A DNA stretch of 64,000 bases, taken from contig MPNI01000003.1 in assembly GCA_002238945.1 (NCBI GenBank), positions 1-64,000 of the forward strand. The letters run 5' to 3'. Below, piece after piece: positions 19,014 to 29,652 of this stretch; position 1 is the first letter of the stretch, and every line of letters begins with the position of its first letter. Origin of the DNA: Proteobacteria bacterium bin106. Its GTDB lineage: Bacteria; Bdellovibrionota_B; Oligoflexia; Oligoflexales; Bin106. Both the position numbers and the translations under genes were made by a program. Under the pieces are notes generated by a model. The model saw only the letters and a program-made list of their open reading frames with translations, was not told the DNA's origin and ran no database searches.

Positions 19014-20570
19014 TTATAATGAAGCTTTTTTTAAAATAAAAGCTCCAAAACCATCCATTCCATCGGCATTGCCACAATAGATCAAAAGGATCTTATTGGA
19101 TAAAACATATTTCCGGTAATAGTTCTGCAAACGAGACTTAGGCGAAATCACACAGAATTTTCGCGGAAAGGTCTCTTCTAACCAAGCCAAATGATCTTCT
19201 GTTTCTTCACTTTCAAAAGAACATACACTATAAATCAATTCACCACCCGGTGCCAAAATATCCAAGCCATGAGATAACAAAGCTCTCTGATACTGCGCCA
19301 TCTCTACAATCAACGCATGATCTTTAAAAAGCTTACCCTCCGGATGACGAGACAAAACACCTAAACCACTACAAGGAGCATCCAAAAGGATTTTATGAGG
19401 AGGGCAAGTAGGATTATAAGATAGAAAGTCTTGAGCAAAGCACTGCACACCATGGCAACCTAAACGAGCTAAAGTAGCTATCATACGTTCATAAGATGAT
19501 GGCTTTTTTTCAAAAGCTATCAAAGCACCACCATCACCGAAAATATTTTTATGCAAACCATCCACATCATCACGCGCTTGGCTAGAAGGAGGGCTGTCTT
19601 CAACATCCTCTTCCACATTCTCTTCCACAGCTTCTTCCGCAGCTTCTTCCACACTCTCTTCTATATCCTTTACTTCTGCGGTTCCATCCACTGCCAGATC
19701 ACTTTGAGAACGTGAAGCCATCAAATCATAAATATGACCGAGCTTACCACCAGGACCAGCACACGCATCCACTATCACCTCTCCTGGTTTAGGATCCACC
19801 AACAAACCTATCAACTGAGAAGACTCATCTTGTAGCGTAAAATATCCCTGATCAAACAAAGAATCTTTATCCAAAGCAGGCCTTTCAGCCACATGAAAGC
19901 AGTACTTGAGTGGCCTCTTAGTTGTACGTATTCTTTCTGTACGCAATAAATGCCGCTGCATCTCTTGAAGGGATTCAAACTGAGAAGCTTTCTCTCGAAT
20001 GAGCCGCACAGTCACTGGAGGACGCTGATTGGATTGTTTTAACATTCCCTCAAGACGCTTATAGCCAAAGCGTTCCAACCAACGCTCCACTAACCACGGA
20101 GGATGAGCACACTGCAAAGATAAAAAAGCTGCCGGCTCTTCTTCAGAATCCGGCTTAGGAAAATAACGCGCTCGTGTAGCTACTTGCCGTAATATACCAT
20201 TTACAAAAGGAACCGCTTTGCTCTGCTTACGCATTCTCACATACTCAGCACTTTCATTGACACAAGCCCGATCAGGAACCCGATCAAGATAATAAATCTG
20301 ATAGGTGCCAGCAACAAGAGCCACTCTTACCGGCACCGAACATTCATCTAAATCTCGAGTGGAATGATTCTGAAGAATCCAATATATCTTTGACCACCAA
20401 CGCAAAGAACCAAAGGTGATTTCAAAAGCCAAATTACGATCTATCCGCTTCGGAACGGAATGCATACTAGCAATCATCTCACCAAGTATCAAAGAAGGAT
20501 CTTTCTTCTCGCAAAGTACTACGCATAAAGCATCATAAGAAAGCTGTCTGGCAATGGATAAACGCGCCAC
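19014..20570 (-). CDS. rsmB: 16S rRNA m5C967 methyltransferase with acidic insertion
   Basis: A 518-residue protein that methylates C967 of 16S rRNA using SAM. The N-terminal NusB-like RNA-binding domain (about 1-140) is followed by a Rossmann methyltransferase with SAM motif VDACAGPGGKLGH (268-280), DAPCSGLG with Cys400 and the catalytic Cys450 in SVCSFE. E. coli RsmB has 429 residues. The excess is mainly an insertion at about 288-345, between the SAM motif and the next strand, holding Glu/Val-rich repeats (EEAAEEAVEENVEEDVE) that look disordered and repeat-grown. GTG start with AAGG nine bases upstream. The gene lies in the rpsA-lapA-rsmB series. Confidence 0.95.
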   Translation of the reverse strand: MARLSIARQLSYDALCVVLCEKKDPSLILGEMIASMHSVPKRIDRNLAFEITFGSLRWWSKIYWILQNHSTRDLDECSVPVRVALVAGTYQIYYLDRVPDRACVNESAEYVRMRKQSKAVPFVNGILRQVATRARYFPKPDSEEEPAAFLSLQCAHPPWLVERWLERFGYKRLEGMLKQSNQRPPVTVRLIREKASQFESLQEMQRHLLRTERIRTTKRPLKYCFHVAERPALDKDSLFDQGYFTLQDESSQLIGLLVDPKPGEVIVDACAGPGGKLGHIYDLMASRSQSDLAVDGTAEVKDIEESVEEAAEEAVEENVEEDVEDSPPSSQARDDVDGLHKNIFGDGGALIAFEKKPSSYERMIATLARLGCHGVQCFAQDFLSYNPTCPPHKILLDAPCSGLGVLSRHPEGKLFKDHALIVEMAQYQRALLSHGLDILAPGGELIYSVCSFESEETEDHLAWLEETFPRKFCVISPKSRLQNYYRKYVLSNKILLIYCGNADGMDGFGAFILKKASL

Positions 20571-20749
20571 AATATGATGCCTTTATGTATGATGATATAT
20601 ACAAAATGTCTGATGCTATGAATACATAACGACAAACACATCCATAAAAAGTACGCCAAAATTCTCTAGCGACTCTTACGAAAAAACACGAAACGCCCAA
20701 CAACCCACAGCAAGAGACACCAAAGACCCAAAAAAGACATCCCTCACAC

Positions 20750-21025
20750 TCATCGAGTTACTGCTATATCGTGTGTTTTATGTGTTTTCTTAGATGAAGA
20801 CGAAAATCTACGCCGTAAACCAGCATAAAATATATAAAGCCCAGTCAGTAAAGCACCCATAATAAAAGAAATAAGAAGTGGTACATATGTAGCAAGACGA
20901 AGAGTATTTTCTAAAAACACCAAATTTATGTCAATTACGTGCTGATTTTTCATACAAAGCGTAATGATCACAGCAATAACTGCAAAAGAGACAAATAATC
21001 TTATGAATGCAAAAAACTGTAACAC
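20750..21025 (-). CDS. lapA: LapA-domain small inner-membrane protein
   Basis: A 91-residue protein with two membrane segments (about 4-25 and 45-70), a conserved Asn/Val-Phe-Leu loop between them and a basic Ser-rich cytoplasmic tail. This is the pattern of the LapA (DUF1049) family, which acts with LapB in lipopolysaccharide assembly control. It lies 75 bases downstream of rpsA, and rpsA-lapA adjacency is also known in enterobacteria, which supports the assignment. GTG start with GAGG upstream. No lapB follows here; rsmB does. Confidence 0.8.
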   Translation of the reverse strand: MLQFFAFIRLFVSFAVIAVIITLCMKNQHVIDINLVFLENTLRLATYVPLLISFIMGALLTGLYIFYAGLRRRFSSSSKKTHKTHDIAVTR

Positions 21026-21100
21026 AGGAATCTGACCTCATCACAAACAGCATTTAACACAGCTAAACAGCACTATCCCAGCTATATCACAAAATCTCTT

Positions 21101-23728
21101 TTATGCATTTTTATCTTCCTCCTCCACAGATGATTCATCACTAGCTTCCACGTGTGTTTCTTGCTTCTCACTGGATTGTTCACTAGCCTGTTCTTTTTCT
21201 TCCTTAACTTCCTTAACTTCTTCCTCAACGACAGATGTCTCTAGAACAGACTGTGTAGCACTAGAAACGGCTTCCGTTTCCAAACTACCCTTCACAGCTG
21301 AAGGCTCATTCACAGCTGAAGGCTCCTCTGTAGCTGAAGGCTCCTCTGTAGCTGAAGGCTCCTGAGAAGACAATTCTACACCACTCACTGGATCTGCGTT
21401 CTTTGTTTGTGTTTCTGCTGTCACAGGCGACGTGTCTGTAACCGAAGATGTCGTCACATCTTGTGACCCCCCATCAACAGAGCCAGACAAGGCCTTGCTA
21501 TTATCCACAGAAGAACTATCCACAGAAGAACTATCCACAGAAGAATCAGCCGAAACAGTACCAGCATTCTGATCATGTCCATCAGCTGCAAGGGGTGCTT
21601 GTGCTTGTGCTTGTTGTTGGTCTTGTGATACCTGAGAAGGAGAACCTAAAGAAGATTCTACATTTTTCACCTCACTCACAGAAGCTGCTGTTCCTTGATC
21701 CACCGGCTTACTTACTACAGGCGTTTTTACAGATCTTACAGACGCACCTAAAGCCTGGTGCTGAAGATCAAGACTCGTACCTGGCTCAACCACTTCAGAG
21801 AACTGAGGAGGTGGGACATCGCCAACAGAAGGAGGCTGAAAACTACGCGTGGCTGAGGATGAAGGCATTTGGTAACGCGCTATATACTTCTTTAATTCCT
21901 CTCCTTCAAGCCCAAGATCCACAGCTTTTTTAGAAAGAGATATTTTTCTATCCTGACGCACCATATTCAAAACAATATACTCAATTTCATCACCCACATT
22001 CATATATTCAACAGGACGACGTATAGTATGCTCAACATTCAGCTCTGAAACATGTATCAAACCTTCAAAGCCTTGCTCCATTTTGACAAAAACACCAAAA
22101 TTCATCACCTTACTCACCACACCCTTATGGCGGGATCCTACGGTGTAAGCAGAAACAATGTTAGCCCATGGATCTTCTTGAAGCTGCTTAATACCTAATG
22201 AGAATTTTTCTTCAACAGTATTGATCTGCAACACTTTTGCTTGAATCTCTTGACCCTTATGGAATTTCTCAGCAGGACGACGCATTCTCTCTGTCCAAGA
22301 AATATCCGAGACATGAATGAGCGCATCAACACCTTCTTCAACAGCCACAAAGATACCAAAATCGGTAATGTTGCGGATTTTACCAGATATCACATCACCG
22401 ATATGATATTTCTCCTCAATGCTATCCCAAGGATTGGTCTCTAATTGCTTCATACCCAAGCTAATACGCTTAGCATTGGTATCCACACCAAGAATCATCA
22501 CATCCACTTCATCACCGATGGCCACCAATTTCGATGGATGACGAATACGCTTGGACCAAGACATTTCCGAGATATGGATCAAACCCTCAATGCCATTTTC
22601 CAATTCCACAAAAGCACCATAATCCGTCAAACTCACCACAACACCGCGAGCCTTACTACCCACCGCGTATTTCTTAACCACAGAGCTCCAAGGATCTTCT
22701 TGAAGTTGCTTATAACCCAAAGATACACGCAAACTCTTGGCATCATAACTGAGTACAACCACCTCAAGCTCTTGACCTATTTCAAATAACTGACTGGGAT
22801 GACTTACCCGTCCCCAAGACATATCCGTGATGTGAAGAAGACCATCTACACCACCCAAATCCACAAAAGCACCATAATCTGTAAGGTTTTTCACAATCCC
22901 CTTAACATTGATGCCTTCTTTAAGATTATCTATAGTTTGTGTACGTACTTTCTCACGATCATGCTCAAGAAGAACACGTCTTGAAAGCACTACATTGGCA
23001 CGAGCTTTATTAAATTTTATAATTTTATAATCAAAGGTTTCACCCACAAGATTATCAAGATTTTTAACCGGCCTTAAATCTATTTGAGATCCCGGTAAGA
23101 AAGCTCGCACGCCCACATCCACATGCAAGCCACCCTTCACACGACGAACCACCTTGCCTTGAACCACATCTCCATTTTCAAAAGCCAAAGCAAGATTATC
23201 CCAAGCTTTCACCAATTGAGCTTTTTCAAACGATAAGACAAGGTCGCCATGACGATTTTCAAAACTCTCTAGGTATACATCTACCTTATCGCCAACAGAC
23301 ACATTAAGTGGCTCACTATCTTCACCACCTTCTTTAAATTCATATAAAGGCACTTCCGCATCTGTTTTATGACCAATATCTACAATGGCATAATCACCAC
23401 TAATACTTGTGATTAAACCAGAGATAATAGCGCCTTCTTTGATTTCTCCTAATTTTGAACAAGATTCTTCAAATAATTGCACAAACTCTGAGTTTTTCAA
23501 CTCATCATTATCTTGTTCTAAACCAAAGTCCCCATCATCATCCTGCCAGACCACATCCACAGCACCAGCCGAAAATATGTGATCTTGTTGCTGAGACTCT
23601 GTTGTTTTCTCTGATACCTCTTGCTGTGATACCCCTTGCTGTGATGCCCCTTGCTGTGATGCCTCTGTTGAAAGATCTTGCTCGTGCTCTTGTTGTTGCT
23701 CTTGTTCCTGATCAACCATAACTGTCAT
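21101..23728 (-). CDS. rpsA: 30S ribosomal protein S1 with long disordered extensions
   Basis: An 875-residue protein with six S1 OB-fold domains (about residues 100-625), four of which show the DYGAFV/DFGIFV and LIHxS blocks. S1 brings mRNA to the 30S subunit. E. coli S1 has 557 residues. Here about 95 extra N-terminal residues (Gln/Glu/Ser rich, SQQG-type repeats) and about 250 extra C-terminal ones (Ser/Gln/Glu/Val rich, EEPSA repeats) are low complexity. Both tails contain 15- or 18-bp tandem DNA repeats that keep frame. The ATG at 23728 has GGAG at 8 bases, better placed than the ATG two codons upstream. lapA follows. Confidence 0.97.
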   Translation of the reverse strand: MTVMVDQEQEQQQEHEQDLSTEASQQGASQQGVSQQEVSEKTTESQQQDHIFSAGAVDVVWQDDDGDFGLEQDNDELKNSEFVQLFEESCSKLGEIKEGAIISGLITSISGDYAIVDIGHKTDAEVPLYEFKEGGEDSEPLNVSVGDKVDVYLESFENRHGDLVLSFEKAQLVKAWDNLALAFENGDVVQGKVVRRVKGGLHVDVGVRAFLPGSQIDLRPVKNLDNLVGETFDYKIIKFNKARANVVLSRRVLLEHDREKVRTQTIDNLKEGINVKGIVKNLTDYGAFVDLGGVDGLLHITDMSWGRVSHPSQLFEIGQELEVVVLSYDAKSLRVSLGYKQLQEDPWSSVVKKYAVGSKARGVVVSLTDYGAFVELENGIEGLIHISEMSWSKRIRHPSKLVAIGDEVDVMILGVDTNAKRISLGMKQLETNPWDSIEEKYHIGDVISGKIRNITDFGIFVAVEEGVDALIHVSDISWTERMRRPAEKFHKGQEIQAKVLQINTVEEKFSLGIKQLQEDPWANIVSAYTVGSRHKGVVSKVMNFGVFVKMEQGFEGLIHVSELNVEHTIRRPVEYMNVGDEIEYIVLNMVRQDRKISLSKKAVDLGLEGEELKKYIARYQMPSSSATRSFQPPSVGDVPPPQFSEVVEPGTSLDLQHQALGASVRSVKTPVVSKPVDQGTAASVSEVKNVESSLGSPSQVSQDQQQAQAQAPLAADGHDQNAGTVSADSSVDSSSVDSSSVDNSKALSGSVDGGSQDVTTSSVTDTSPVTAETQTKNADPVSGVELSSQEPSATEEPSATEEPSAVNEPSAVKGSLETEAVSSATQSVLETSVVEEEVKEVKEEKEQASEQSSEKQETHVEASDESSVEEEDKNA

Positions 23729-24337
23729 ACACATTGCTCCAGTACACTAACTCTTCTTTCTCCTTATCTTGTTGTTTTCATCAAGTCACACAAACAAGTT
23801 TTCAAAAAAAGATGTTCTTACCAAAGATACAACCCAAAATAGCCAGTCCTACGTAGCTTATATTTTTTTTAATTTATTTATTTTATATATTTATTCTTAC
23901 TTATCTTAATTATTCTTACGCTATTTATCACTCGCACTTGCTATCATTTCCCATCAAAGAATCGTTTTTTCAACCACTCAATGACGATGTTGCATCCACC
24001 CCCCAAATCCTACAAAATAATACCCATAACACACCATTGATGATCTACTATACCATCTGCTACCAAAAATCCATCTGCTACCAAAAATCTTTCACACCAC
24101 TCATCCATGTGAATTTCCTAGCAGGTTGTTCTCTGTCCGCTATCCATCTATATCCACATTCTTATATCCTACTATCTATATCTTTTATCTATATCTTATG
24201 ATCTTATCTATACTTGCGCTCTATTCACACCGCACGCCACACCGCACGCCACTCATATGCACATCTGTCTAAACTTTGCATGGTATCATAAATTTCAATA
24301 AAATCAACAACATCTGCATATTTTTTGTCTCCACAAA
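23729..24337. other. Intergenic region, no supported gene
   Basis: About 600 AT-rich bases upstream of rpsA and downstream of fabH. It contains an 18-bp direct duplication near 24052-24087 (ccatctgctaccaaaaat) and a duplicated caccgcacgccac near 24230. The rpsA promoter must be here, but no clear -35/-10 pair was found. Confidence 0.5.
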
Positions 24338-25438
24338 CTACCAACGCAGCAAATTAGCTCCCCAAGAAAAACCTGAACCAAATGCGACTGTCATGACGAG
24401 TTTTCCCCGAACCAATCGGCCATCCTTTTGAGCCTCTGCCATGCATAGCGGTAATGTTGCAGAAGTGGTGTTACCATACTTATCGATAACATTGACAACT
24501 TTATGATGCGGCAAACCAAGTTTTCCCCTAACCATCTCATTGATGCGAAAATTAGCCTGGTGAGGAATCAACACATCAATATCATCAGGCGTTATGCCAT
24601 GCTTTTTACAAAGACTACGTACCAAACTCTCCATTTTCAAGGTGGCATGCTTAAACACCTGACGACCATCCATATGCGGTACAGTACTACGTTCATCCAT
24701 ATCTTGTGTCGTCATAAAACGCTCTTTACCAGCCATCATCCCAGGACGCTTCACATACAACGATAAACACCCTGAACCATCTGATCCTAACTCATGATCT
24801 ATCAACCCTGAGACTGTATTATCAACAGTGGCAAGTTGTTGAGCATCCTGATCCACACGTAAAATCAAAGCCCCAGCACCATCACCAAAAAGCACAGCTG
24901 TATTACGCCCTGCATCAGAATAATCCAAAATACGTGTTTGTAAGTCCGCTCCAACCACCAAGATATTCTTCATTCCACCAAGACGAGCATAGCCATCTGC
25001 TGTAGCTAAACACCACGTAAAACCAGCACACTGCCCCCTTATATCCAAAGCCATCACCGGTGGTGCTTTAAGCTTGTCTTGTATCAACACCCCAATACCC
25101 GGCATATAATAATCCGGCGTAATGGTTGAAACGACAATTAAGTCAATATCTTGAGCACCAATACCAGCAGAACGCAAAGCTTCCTTACTCGCCTCTACAG
25201 CAAGATCACTGGTGCTCTGCGAAATATCAGCCATACGTCTTTCACAAATACCCGTGCGCGTACGAATCCACTCATCATTGGTATCCATTAACTCTGCAAG
25301 ATCAGCATTGGTGACAATCTTTTCAGGTACATAATGGCCCAGCCCTGTCACTTTTACAGACGGACGATGCACAACAGGATCATAACGAGATGAACCAGAT
25401 GCCTTGCCCACAATAACAGAGCTATGATGATTATTCAC
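24338..25438 (-). CDS. fabH: Beta-ketoacyl-ACP synthase III
   Basis: A 366-residue condensing enzyme that joins acetyl-CoA (or another acyl-CoA) with malonyl-ACP to start fatty acid synthesis. The catalytic triad is visible: Cys137 in GQCAGF, His293 in PHQAN and Asn323 in YGNTTSAT. The hallmark DEWIRTRTGI and GDGAGA blocks are also present. It is about 30 residues longer than usual at the N-terminus. The listed start is GTG without a good ribosome site, so a shorter start is possible. glnN ends 23 bases upstream on the same strand, suggesting cotranscription. No other fab gene is adjacent. Confidence 0.95.
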   Translation of the reverse strand: MNNHHSSVIVGKASGSSRYDPVVHRPSVKVTGLGHYVPEKIVTNADLAELMDTNDEWIRTRTGICERRMADISQSTSDLAVEASKEALRSAGIGAQDIDLIVVSTITPDYYMPGIGVLIQDKLKAPPVMALDIRGQCAGFTWCLATADGYARLGGMKNILVVGADLQTRILDYSDAGRNTAVLFGDGAGALILRVDQDAQQLATVDNTVSGLIDHELGSDGSGCLSLYVKRPGMMAGKERFMTTQDMDERSTVPHMDGRQVFKHATLKMESLVRSLCKKHGITPDDIDVLIPHQANFRINEMVRGKLGLPHHKVVNVIDKYGNTTSATLPLCMAEAQKDGRLVRGKLVMTVAFGSGFSWGANLLRW

Positions 25439-25461
25439 TTATATGGATCTTTTATCTATGA

Positions 25462-27669
25462 TCAAAGAGAAAAAAGCAATTCCCGATAACGCGGCAATGC
25501 CCAAAGACCATCCTCCACCACAGTTTCTAACTTATCTGCCAAAGCACGCGCACGATCCAAAGCTTCGAGTGCCTCACTAGCAATATACTCAGCTGCTTCT
25601 TTGCCATCACCCAGCTTATAAACCTTAGCAATAACACCACCAAGCTCTTGCATAGCCGATGATAAAGCATCCACCGAACTCACATAACCCTCAAACTCTT
25701 TTTTCTGAGCAGAAGGCGGCCTACCAAGAACACCCGCCACAGCACTCAAAGATGATGCCCAAGACTGTTGATAAGACAAAGCTGCTGGATACACCTGAGT
25801 TAAAAGCAGTTCTTGAGCCACTTCAAGCTCAATGAGCCTTAACTTCACATAACGCTCCATAAAGACATTGTAGCGTGCCATGATCTCTTGCTTATGGCTC
25901 ATAATCCCTAAACGAACAAACAGATCCACAACATTATCATGGGTTAACACTTCCAAAGCTTCAGGAGTGGTACGCAAATTGGATAAACCACGCTTACTAG
26001 CCTCTTTTTCCCACTCCACATCATAACTGTCACCATCAAAACATACCGCCTGAGAATCCACAAAAGCTTTCACCACTGTATCAAGCACAGCCTGGTCACG
26101 GGATGCCCCACCAGCTAACTTAGCTTCCAGATAAGTATTCATATCACAAAGAGACTGCGTGATGGCAGCATTAAGGTAAGTGATAGGAATGGAAATACTT
26201 TGAGAACTTCCCAAAGCTCGGAATTCAAATTTATTACCTGTAAACGCAAAAGGAGATGTACGATTTCTATCCGTGTTGTCTTTATCAATCACAGGAATTT
26301 TTGCAATATCCAAATCGATGGTATCCGATGAAGAACCTTCTGAGGACATCCGCTTGCCCGCTTTAAGATTACTTACAACCTTAGATAATGTTTCTCCAAG
26401 AAATACACTCATCACCGCAGGAGGAGCTTCGTTGGATCCCATACGAAAATCATTACCCGGCACAGCCACCGACACACGTAATAAATCGCCGTTATCATGC
26501 ACTGCCTTCACAGCAGCTGCAAGAAAATAGAGAAAACGAATATTCTCCTGAGGCTTATCTCCCGGTTGCAATAAATTGGTACCATCATCCTTACTCAAAG
26601 ACCAATTAAGATGCTTCCCCGAACCATTCAACTCAGCAAACGGCTTTTCATGGAACAACACCGCCAAATTATGCTTCTGAGCCACCTTGCGCAATACAGC
26701 CATCAAAAGACGATTATGATCAGCTGCAATGTTAGCTTCTTCATATACTGGTGCCATCTCAAACTGTGATGGCGCTACCTCATTATGACGCGTTTTAATA
26801 GGAACACCCAGTCTCATCAACTCATGCTCCACTTCCATCATCATATTGATCACACGCGCGTTGATCGGACCGAAGTAATGATCATCTAACTGCTGACCCT
26901 TCTGAGGAGGCGCACCTAAAACCGTTTTGCCAGCAAGAACTAAGTCAGGACGAAGATTATAAAGAGCCGCATCAATAACAAAAAATTCCTGTTCAGGTCC
27001 ACAATTCACAGTGACATAAGAGGTCTCATCTTCCATCAAAGATAACGCCTTCACAGCTTCCTGATTCAAACAACGAATCGAACGCAACAAAGGCGTTTTG
27101 GTATCCAGTGCCTCACCACTATAAGAGATGAACAAAGATGGAATGGTCAGAGTTTTACCGTTTTCCGTGCTAGCAAGGAACATAAATGATGATGCATCCC
27201 ATACAGTATAGCCTCGGGCCTCAAAAGTAGCTCGACGCCCCCCAGAAGGGAAAGATGATGCATCCGGTTCCTGACGAACCAACAACTCACCGGTGAATTT
27301 TTCAATGGCCTTCATGCCCACATCTACATTTAAAAAAGCATCATGCTTTTCCGCAGTGGACTCTGTTTGCGGCTGAAACCAATGAGTGTAATGTGTTGCA
27401 CCTTTAGCTGTAGCCCATTGCTTTACTGCTAAAGCAACACGATTAGCAAGTTCTAACGATATTTCTCCTCCCATCACAGCATACTCTTTGAGTAGCTTCA
27501 CATCCGAGTCAGGAAGAGTTTTACTCATTTCGTGGTAGTTAAAGGTATCACAACCAAACACATCTGCTGACGAGCAAACATCATCAACACCCTTGAATGT
27601 GGGAATACTACGTTGCTTACTCGCTAAAACAGCAGAGTAACGAGGATAGGCTCTGGAATATTGACTCAC
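25462..27669 (-). CDS. glnN: Type III glutamine synthetase
   Basis: A 735-residue glutamine synthetase of class III, which forms glutamine from glutamate, ammonia and ATP. Length and blocks fit GSIII and not the 470-residue GSI: NCGPEQEFFVID, HNEVAPSQFEMAPVYEE, NGSGKHLNWS, GNDFRMGSNEAPPA and NRTSPFAFTGNKFEFR are all visible. These cover the metal, ammonia and ATP sites. GTG start with AGGAGG five bases upstream. The gene is upstream of fabH with a 23-base gap and preceded by three 14-bp repeats and a long non-coding region. No adenylylation-type (GSI) glnA is in the window. Confidence 0.97.
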   Translation of the reverse strand: MSQYSRAYPRYSAVLASKQRSIPTFKGVDDVCSSADVFGCDTFNYHEMSKTLPDSDVKLLKEYAVMGGEISLELANRVALAVKQWATAKGATHYTHWFQPQTESTAEKHDAFLNVDVGMKAIEKFTGELLVRQEPDASSFPSGGRRATFEARGYTVWDASSFMFLASTENGKTLTIPSLFISYSGEALDTKTPLLRSIRCLNQEAVKALSLMEDETSYVTVNCGPEQEFFVIDAALYNLRPDLVLAGKTVLGAPPQKGQQLDDHYFGPINARVINMMMEVEHELMRLGVPIKTRHNEVAPSQFEMAPVYEEANIAADHNRLLMAVLRKVAQKHNLAVLFHEKPFAELNGSGKHLNWSLSKDDGTNLLQPGDKPQENIRFLYFLAAAVKAVHDNGDLLRVSVAVPGNDFRMGSNEAPPAVMSVFLGETLSKVVSNLKAGKRMSSEGSSSDTIDLDIAKIPVIDKDNTDRNRTSPFAFTGNKFEFRALGSSQSISIPITYLNAAITQSLCDMNTYLEAKLAGGASRDQAVLDTVVKAFVDSQAVCFDGDSYDVEWEKEASKRGLSNLRTTPEALEVLTHDNVVDLFVRLGIMSHKQEIMARYNVFMERYVKLRLIELEVAQELLLTQVYPAALSYQQSWASSLSAVAGVLGRPPSAQKKEFEGYVSSVDALSSAMQELGGVIAKVYKLGDGKEAAEYIASEALEALDRARALADKLETVVEDGLWALPRYRELLFSL

Positions 27670-27690
27670 AAAATCCTCCTAGCTATAAAA

Positions 27691-27732
27691 ACTCGTTATA
27701 AAAGACTCGTTATAAAAGACTCGTTATAAAAG
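27691..27732. repeat. Three 14-bp tandem repeats upstream of glnN
   Basis: The unit actcgttataaaag occurs three times perfectly, starting about 20 bases upstream of the glnN start codon, so it is likely within or next to the leader. Confidence 0.95.
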
Positions 27733-28209
27733 AAAGGCTATAAAGAAAGCTACCTTATAACCTTTAACAGACACTCACTAGACACTCACTATTTACGATG
27801 GCTTGATTATTTATGCGTTACCGTTACCATTGATACGTTACGTGTCTCGTGTTCTCTATCTATTATTATCTATTATCCTCTTGGTTTTCTTTACCCTAAT
27901 TGCAATATTTTTTATATTCCTCATTATTATTGTTCTCAGCTAGGTTCTCAGCTAGGTTCTCAAGCTAGTACACACACCGCACTACATTAACGGCCTTCTT
28001 AACTTACTTACTTACCTTACTTACTTACCTAACTTACGCTTAACTTAGCGGCCTCATGAATGACCCCAATTGTTTTCCTATAGTTACGTATTCATGCTTG
28101 GTTCATACTTGGTCGCTCGTAATTGGCCATGCATACCCTCAAACTTCTTGACATGTACCTATTGATAAATGATTCACTCAAAACATTCAACACAAAATCT
28201 TATGATCAT

Positions 28210-28248
28210 GCTGTTGGCCATAGCTGTTGGCCATAGCTGTTGGCCATA
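28210..28248. repeat. Three 13-bp tandem repeats
   Basis: The unit gctgttggccata occurs three times perfectly in the glnN-bfr intergenic region. Confidence 0.95.
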
Positions 28249-28499
28249 GTCAAAAGTGAGCCAAAAGCGAGCCTATCTGAACATCCTCACCCTAAATCCG
28301 CTATGCCCTTCACCTTCTCGTTGAAGTGATGTAGACTAGCTAACAAAGATGTGAATATGTCATGGTGATACAATGCTGCTAAAATGCTAAAAAACCCATG
28401 TTAAAAACAACTTCCTATTAGCAACAACACATCCCCATCATGCCATAAAATCATAAATACACATTCAAAATTTCAAACATTCAAACATAAGGCACTGTT

Positions 28500-28991
28500 A
28501 TGAAAGGTGATTCCGAAGTCATTCGCGTTCTCAACCAAATGCTCACCGGTGAACTTACCGCTATCAATCAATATTTTCTCCATGCTCGTATCCTCCAAGA
28601 TCGAGGCTACGAAAAACTAGGCCAAATCGAATACAAAGCCTCTATTGATGAGATGAAGCATGCAGACATGATCATCCAACGCATTCTCTTTCTCGAAGGA
28701 CATCCCAACCTTCAAGTACTCGGAAAATTGAAAATTGGCAAAAATATCAAAGAGATTCTCGAAGGCGACCTCAGCCTCGAACATGATGCTGTCAAACGCC
28801 TAAAAGAAGGTATCACTGTTTCTGAAAACAAGGCCGACTACGTTACCCGCGACCTGTTTATTGCTATCTTGGAATCTGAAGAAAAACACATTGACTGGTT
28901 GGAAACACAACTCAATCTCATTCGTGATGCCGGATTAGAAAATTACACGCAAAGCCAGATCATGATGGATGAAACTTACAAAGAAGACTAA
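28500..28991 (+). CDS. bfr: Bacterioferritin
   Basis: A 163-residue iron-storage protein of the haem-containing ferritin family, with the usual length. All ferroxidase ligands are at canonical positions: Glu18, Glu51, His54, Glu94, Glu127 and His130. Met52, the haem ligand of bacterioferritins, is present in DEMKHAD. The protein would form a 24-mer that oxidises and stores iron in the cytoplasm. It is a single gene with AAGG upstream of the ATG; no Fur box could be identified by eye and no bfd ferredoxin is adjacent. Confidence 0.97.
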   Translation: MKGDSEVIRVLNQMLTGELTAINQYFLHARILQDRGYEKLGQIEYKASIDEMKHADMIIQRILFLEGHPNLQVLGKLKIGKNIKEILEGDLSLEHDAVKRLKEGITVSENKADYVTRDLFIAILESEEKHIDWLETQLNLIRDAGLENYTQSQIMMDETYKED

Positions 28992-29652
28992 CTAGAGAAA
29001 ATTAACAAAAGCATCATCTATGACTTTGCCGTATACGCATATTAAACAAACGCATATTAAACAAACCCTTTTTGATACCAAATCAGCAACCATACAAAGA
29101 CATTCTTTAAATAACAACACTCAAAATGCTAGCTGTTGAGATGAGCTGTTGAAATGAGCTATTGAAATGATCACAAAGAAGTGGTGATGTCTGCGGCATT
29201 ACTTTTCCTAATAACACCTCAGCATCTTAAACGTGCAAACAAAGAAACATCCTTAATGACAGGTCACTCCATATACTGCAGAGATCTATCATATATCCAT
29301 TCCAAAGCCCAGTTCTGCCATCATTAAAGTCACACAATCCCCCGCCGATGATGCAAACCGATGAATCGCGAGTCCTCAAATAATAGAGATATAAAATATA
29401 GACCCAACAAACCTATAAGCTTATAAGAAAAACATGTTATTTTTGACTTCTCATACATATCATGTAAAGCAAAGCTTAAACATATCTCTCAATGAACGGT
29501 AACTCAGCCATTGTCACACATATTGAGCACTGATCTCACAAAAAAACTGAAACCTAAAAAATATGAAATAATGTATTTGAAAAATACACCACAACACATT
29601 AATATGCTACGCAACGTATAGCCTCTATCTATCATTATAGAAGGATTGTCTT
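28992..29652. other. Intergenic region, nothing recognised
   Basis: About 660 AT-rich bases between bfr and the next lipoprotein. A degenerate tandem stretch (gagctgttgaaat-like) lies near 29140-29170. No hairpin terminator, RNA gene or convincing ORF was found. Confidence 0.5.

Larger units (their letters stand above)
27670..28499. other. Long intergenic region with tandem repeats
   Basis: About 830 bases between divergent glnN and bfr. It carries a 14-bp array (27691-27732), short repeats of gctaggttctca and cttactta, and a 13-bp array (28210-28248). A TTGACA is present at 28148 but without a good -10. No RNA gene was recognised. Confidence 0.55.

Noticed and set aside
22241..22984. Plus-strand ORFs opposite rpsA
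   Set aside because: They mirror the repeated S1 domains of the minus-strand gene and have no independent support.
23938..24201. Plus-strand 87-codon ORF between fabH and rpsA
   Set aside because: No ribosome site, composition of translated AT-rich DNA, and a duplication of 18 bp is its only feature.
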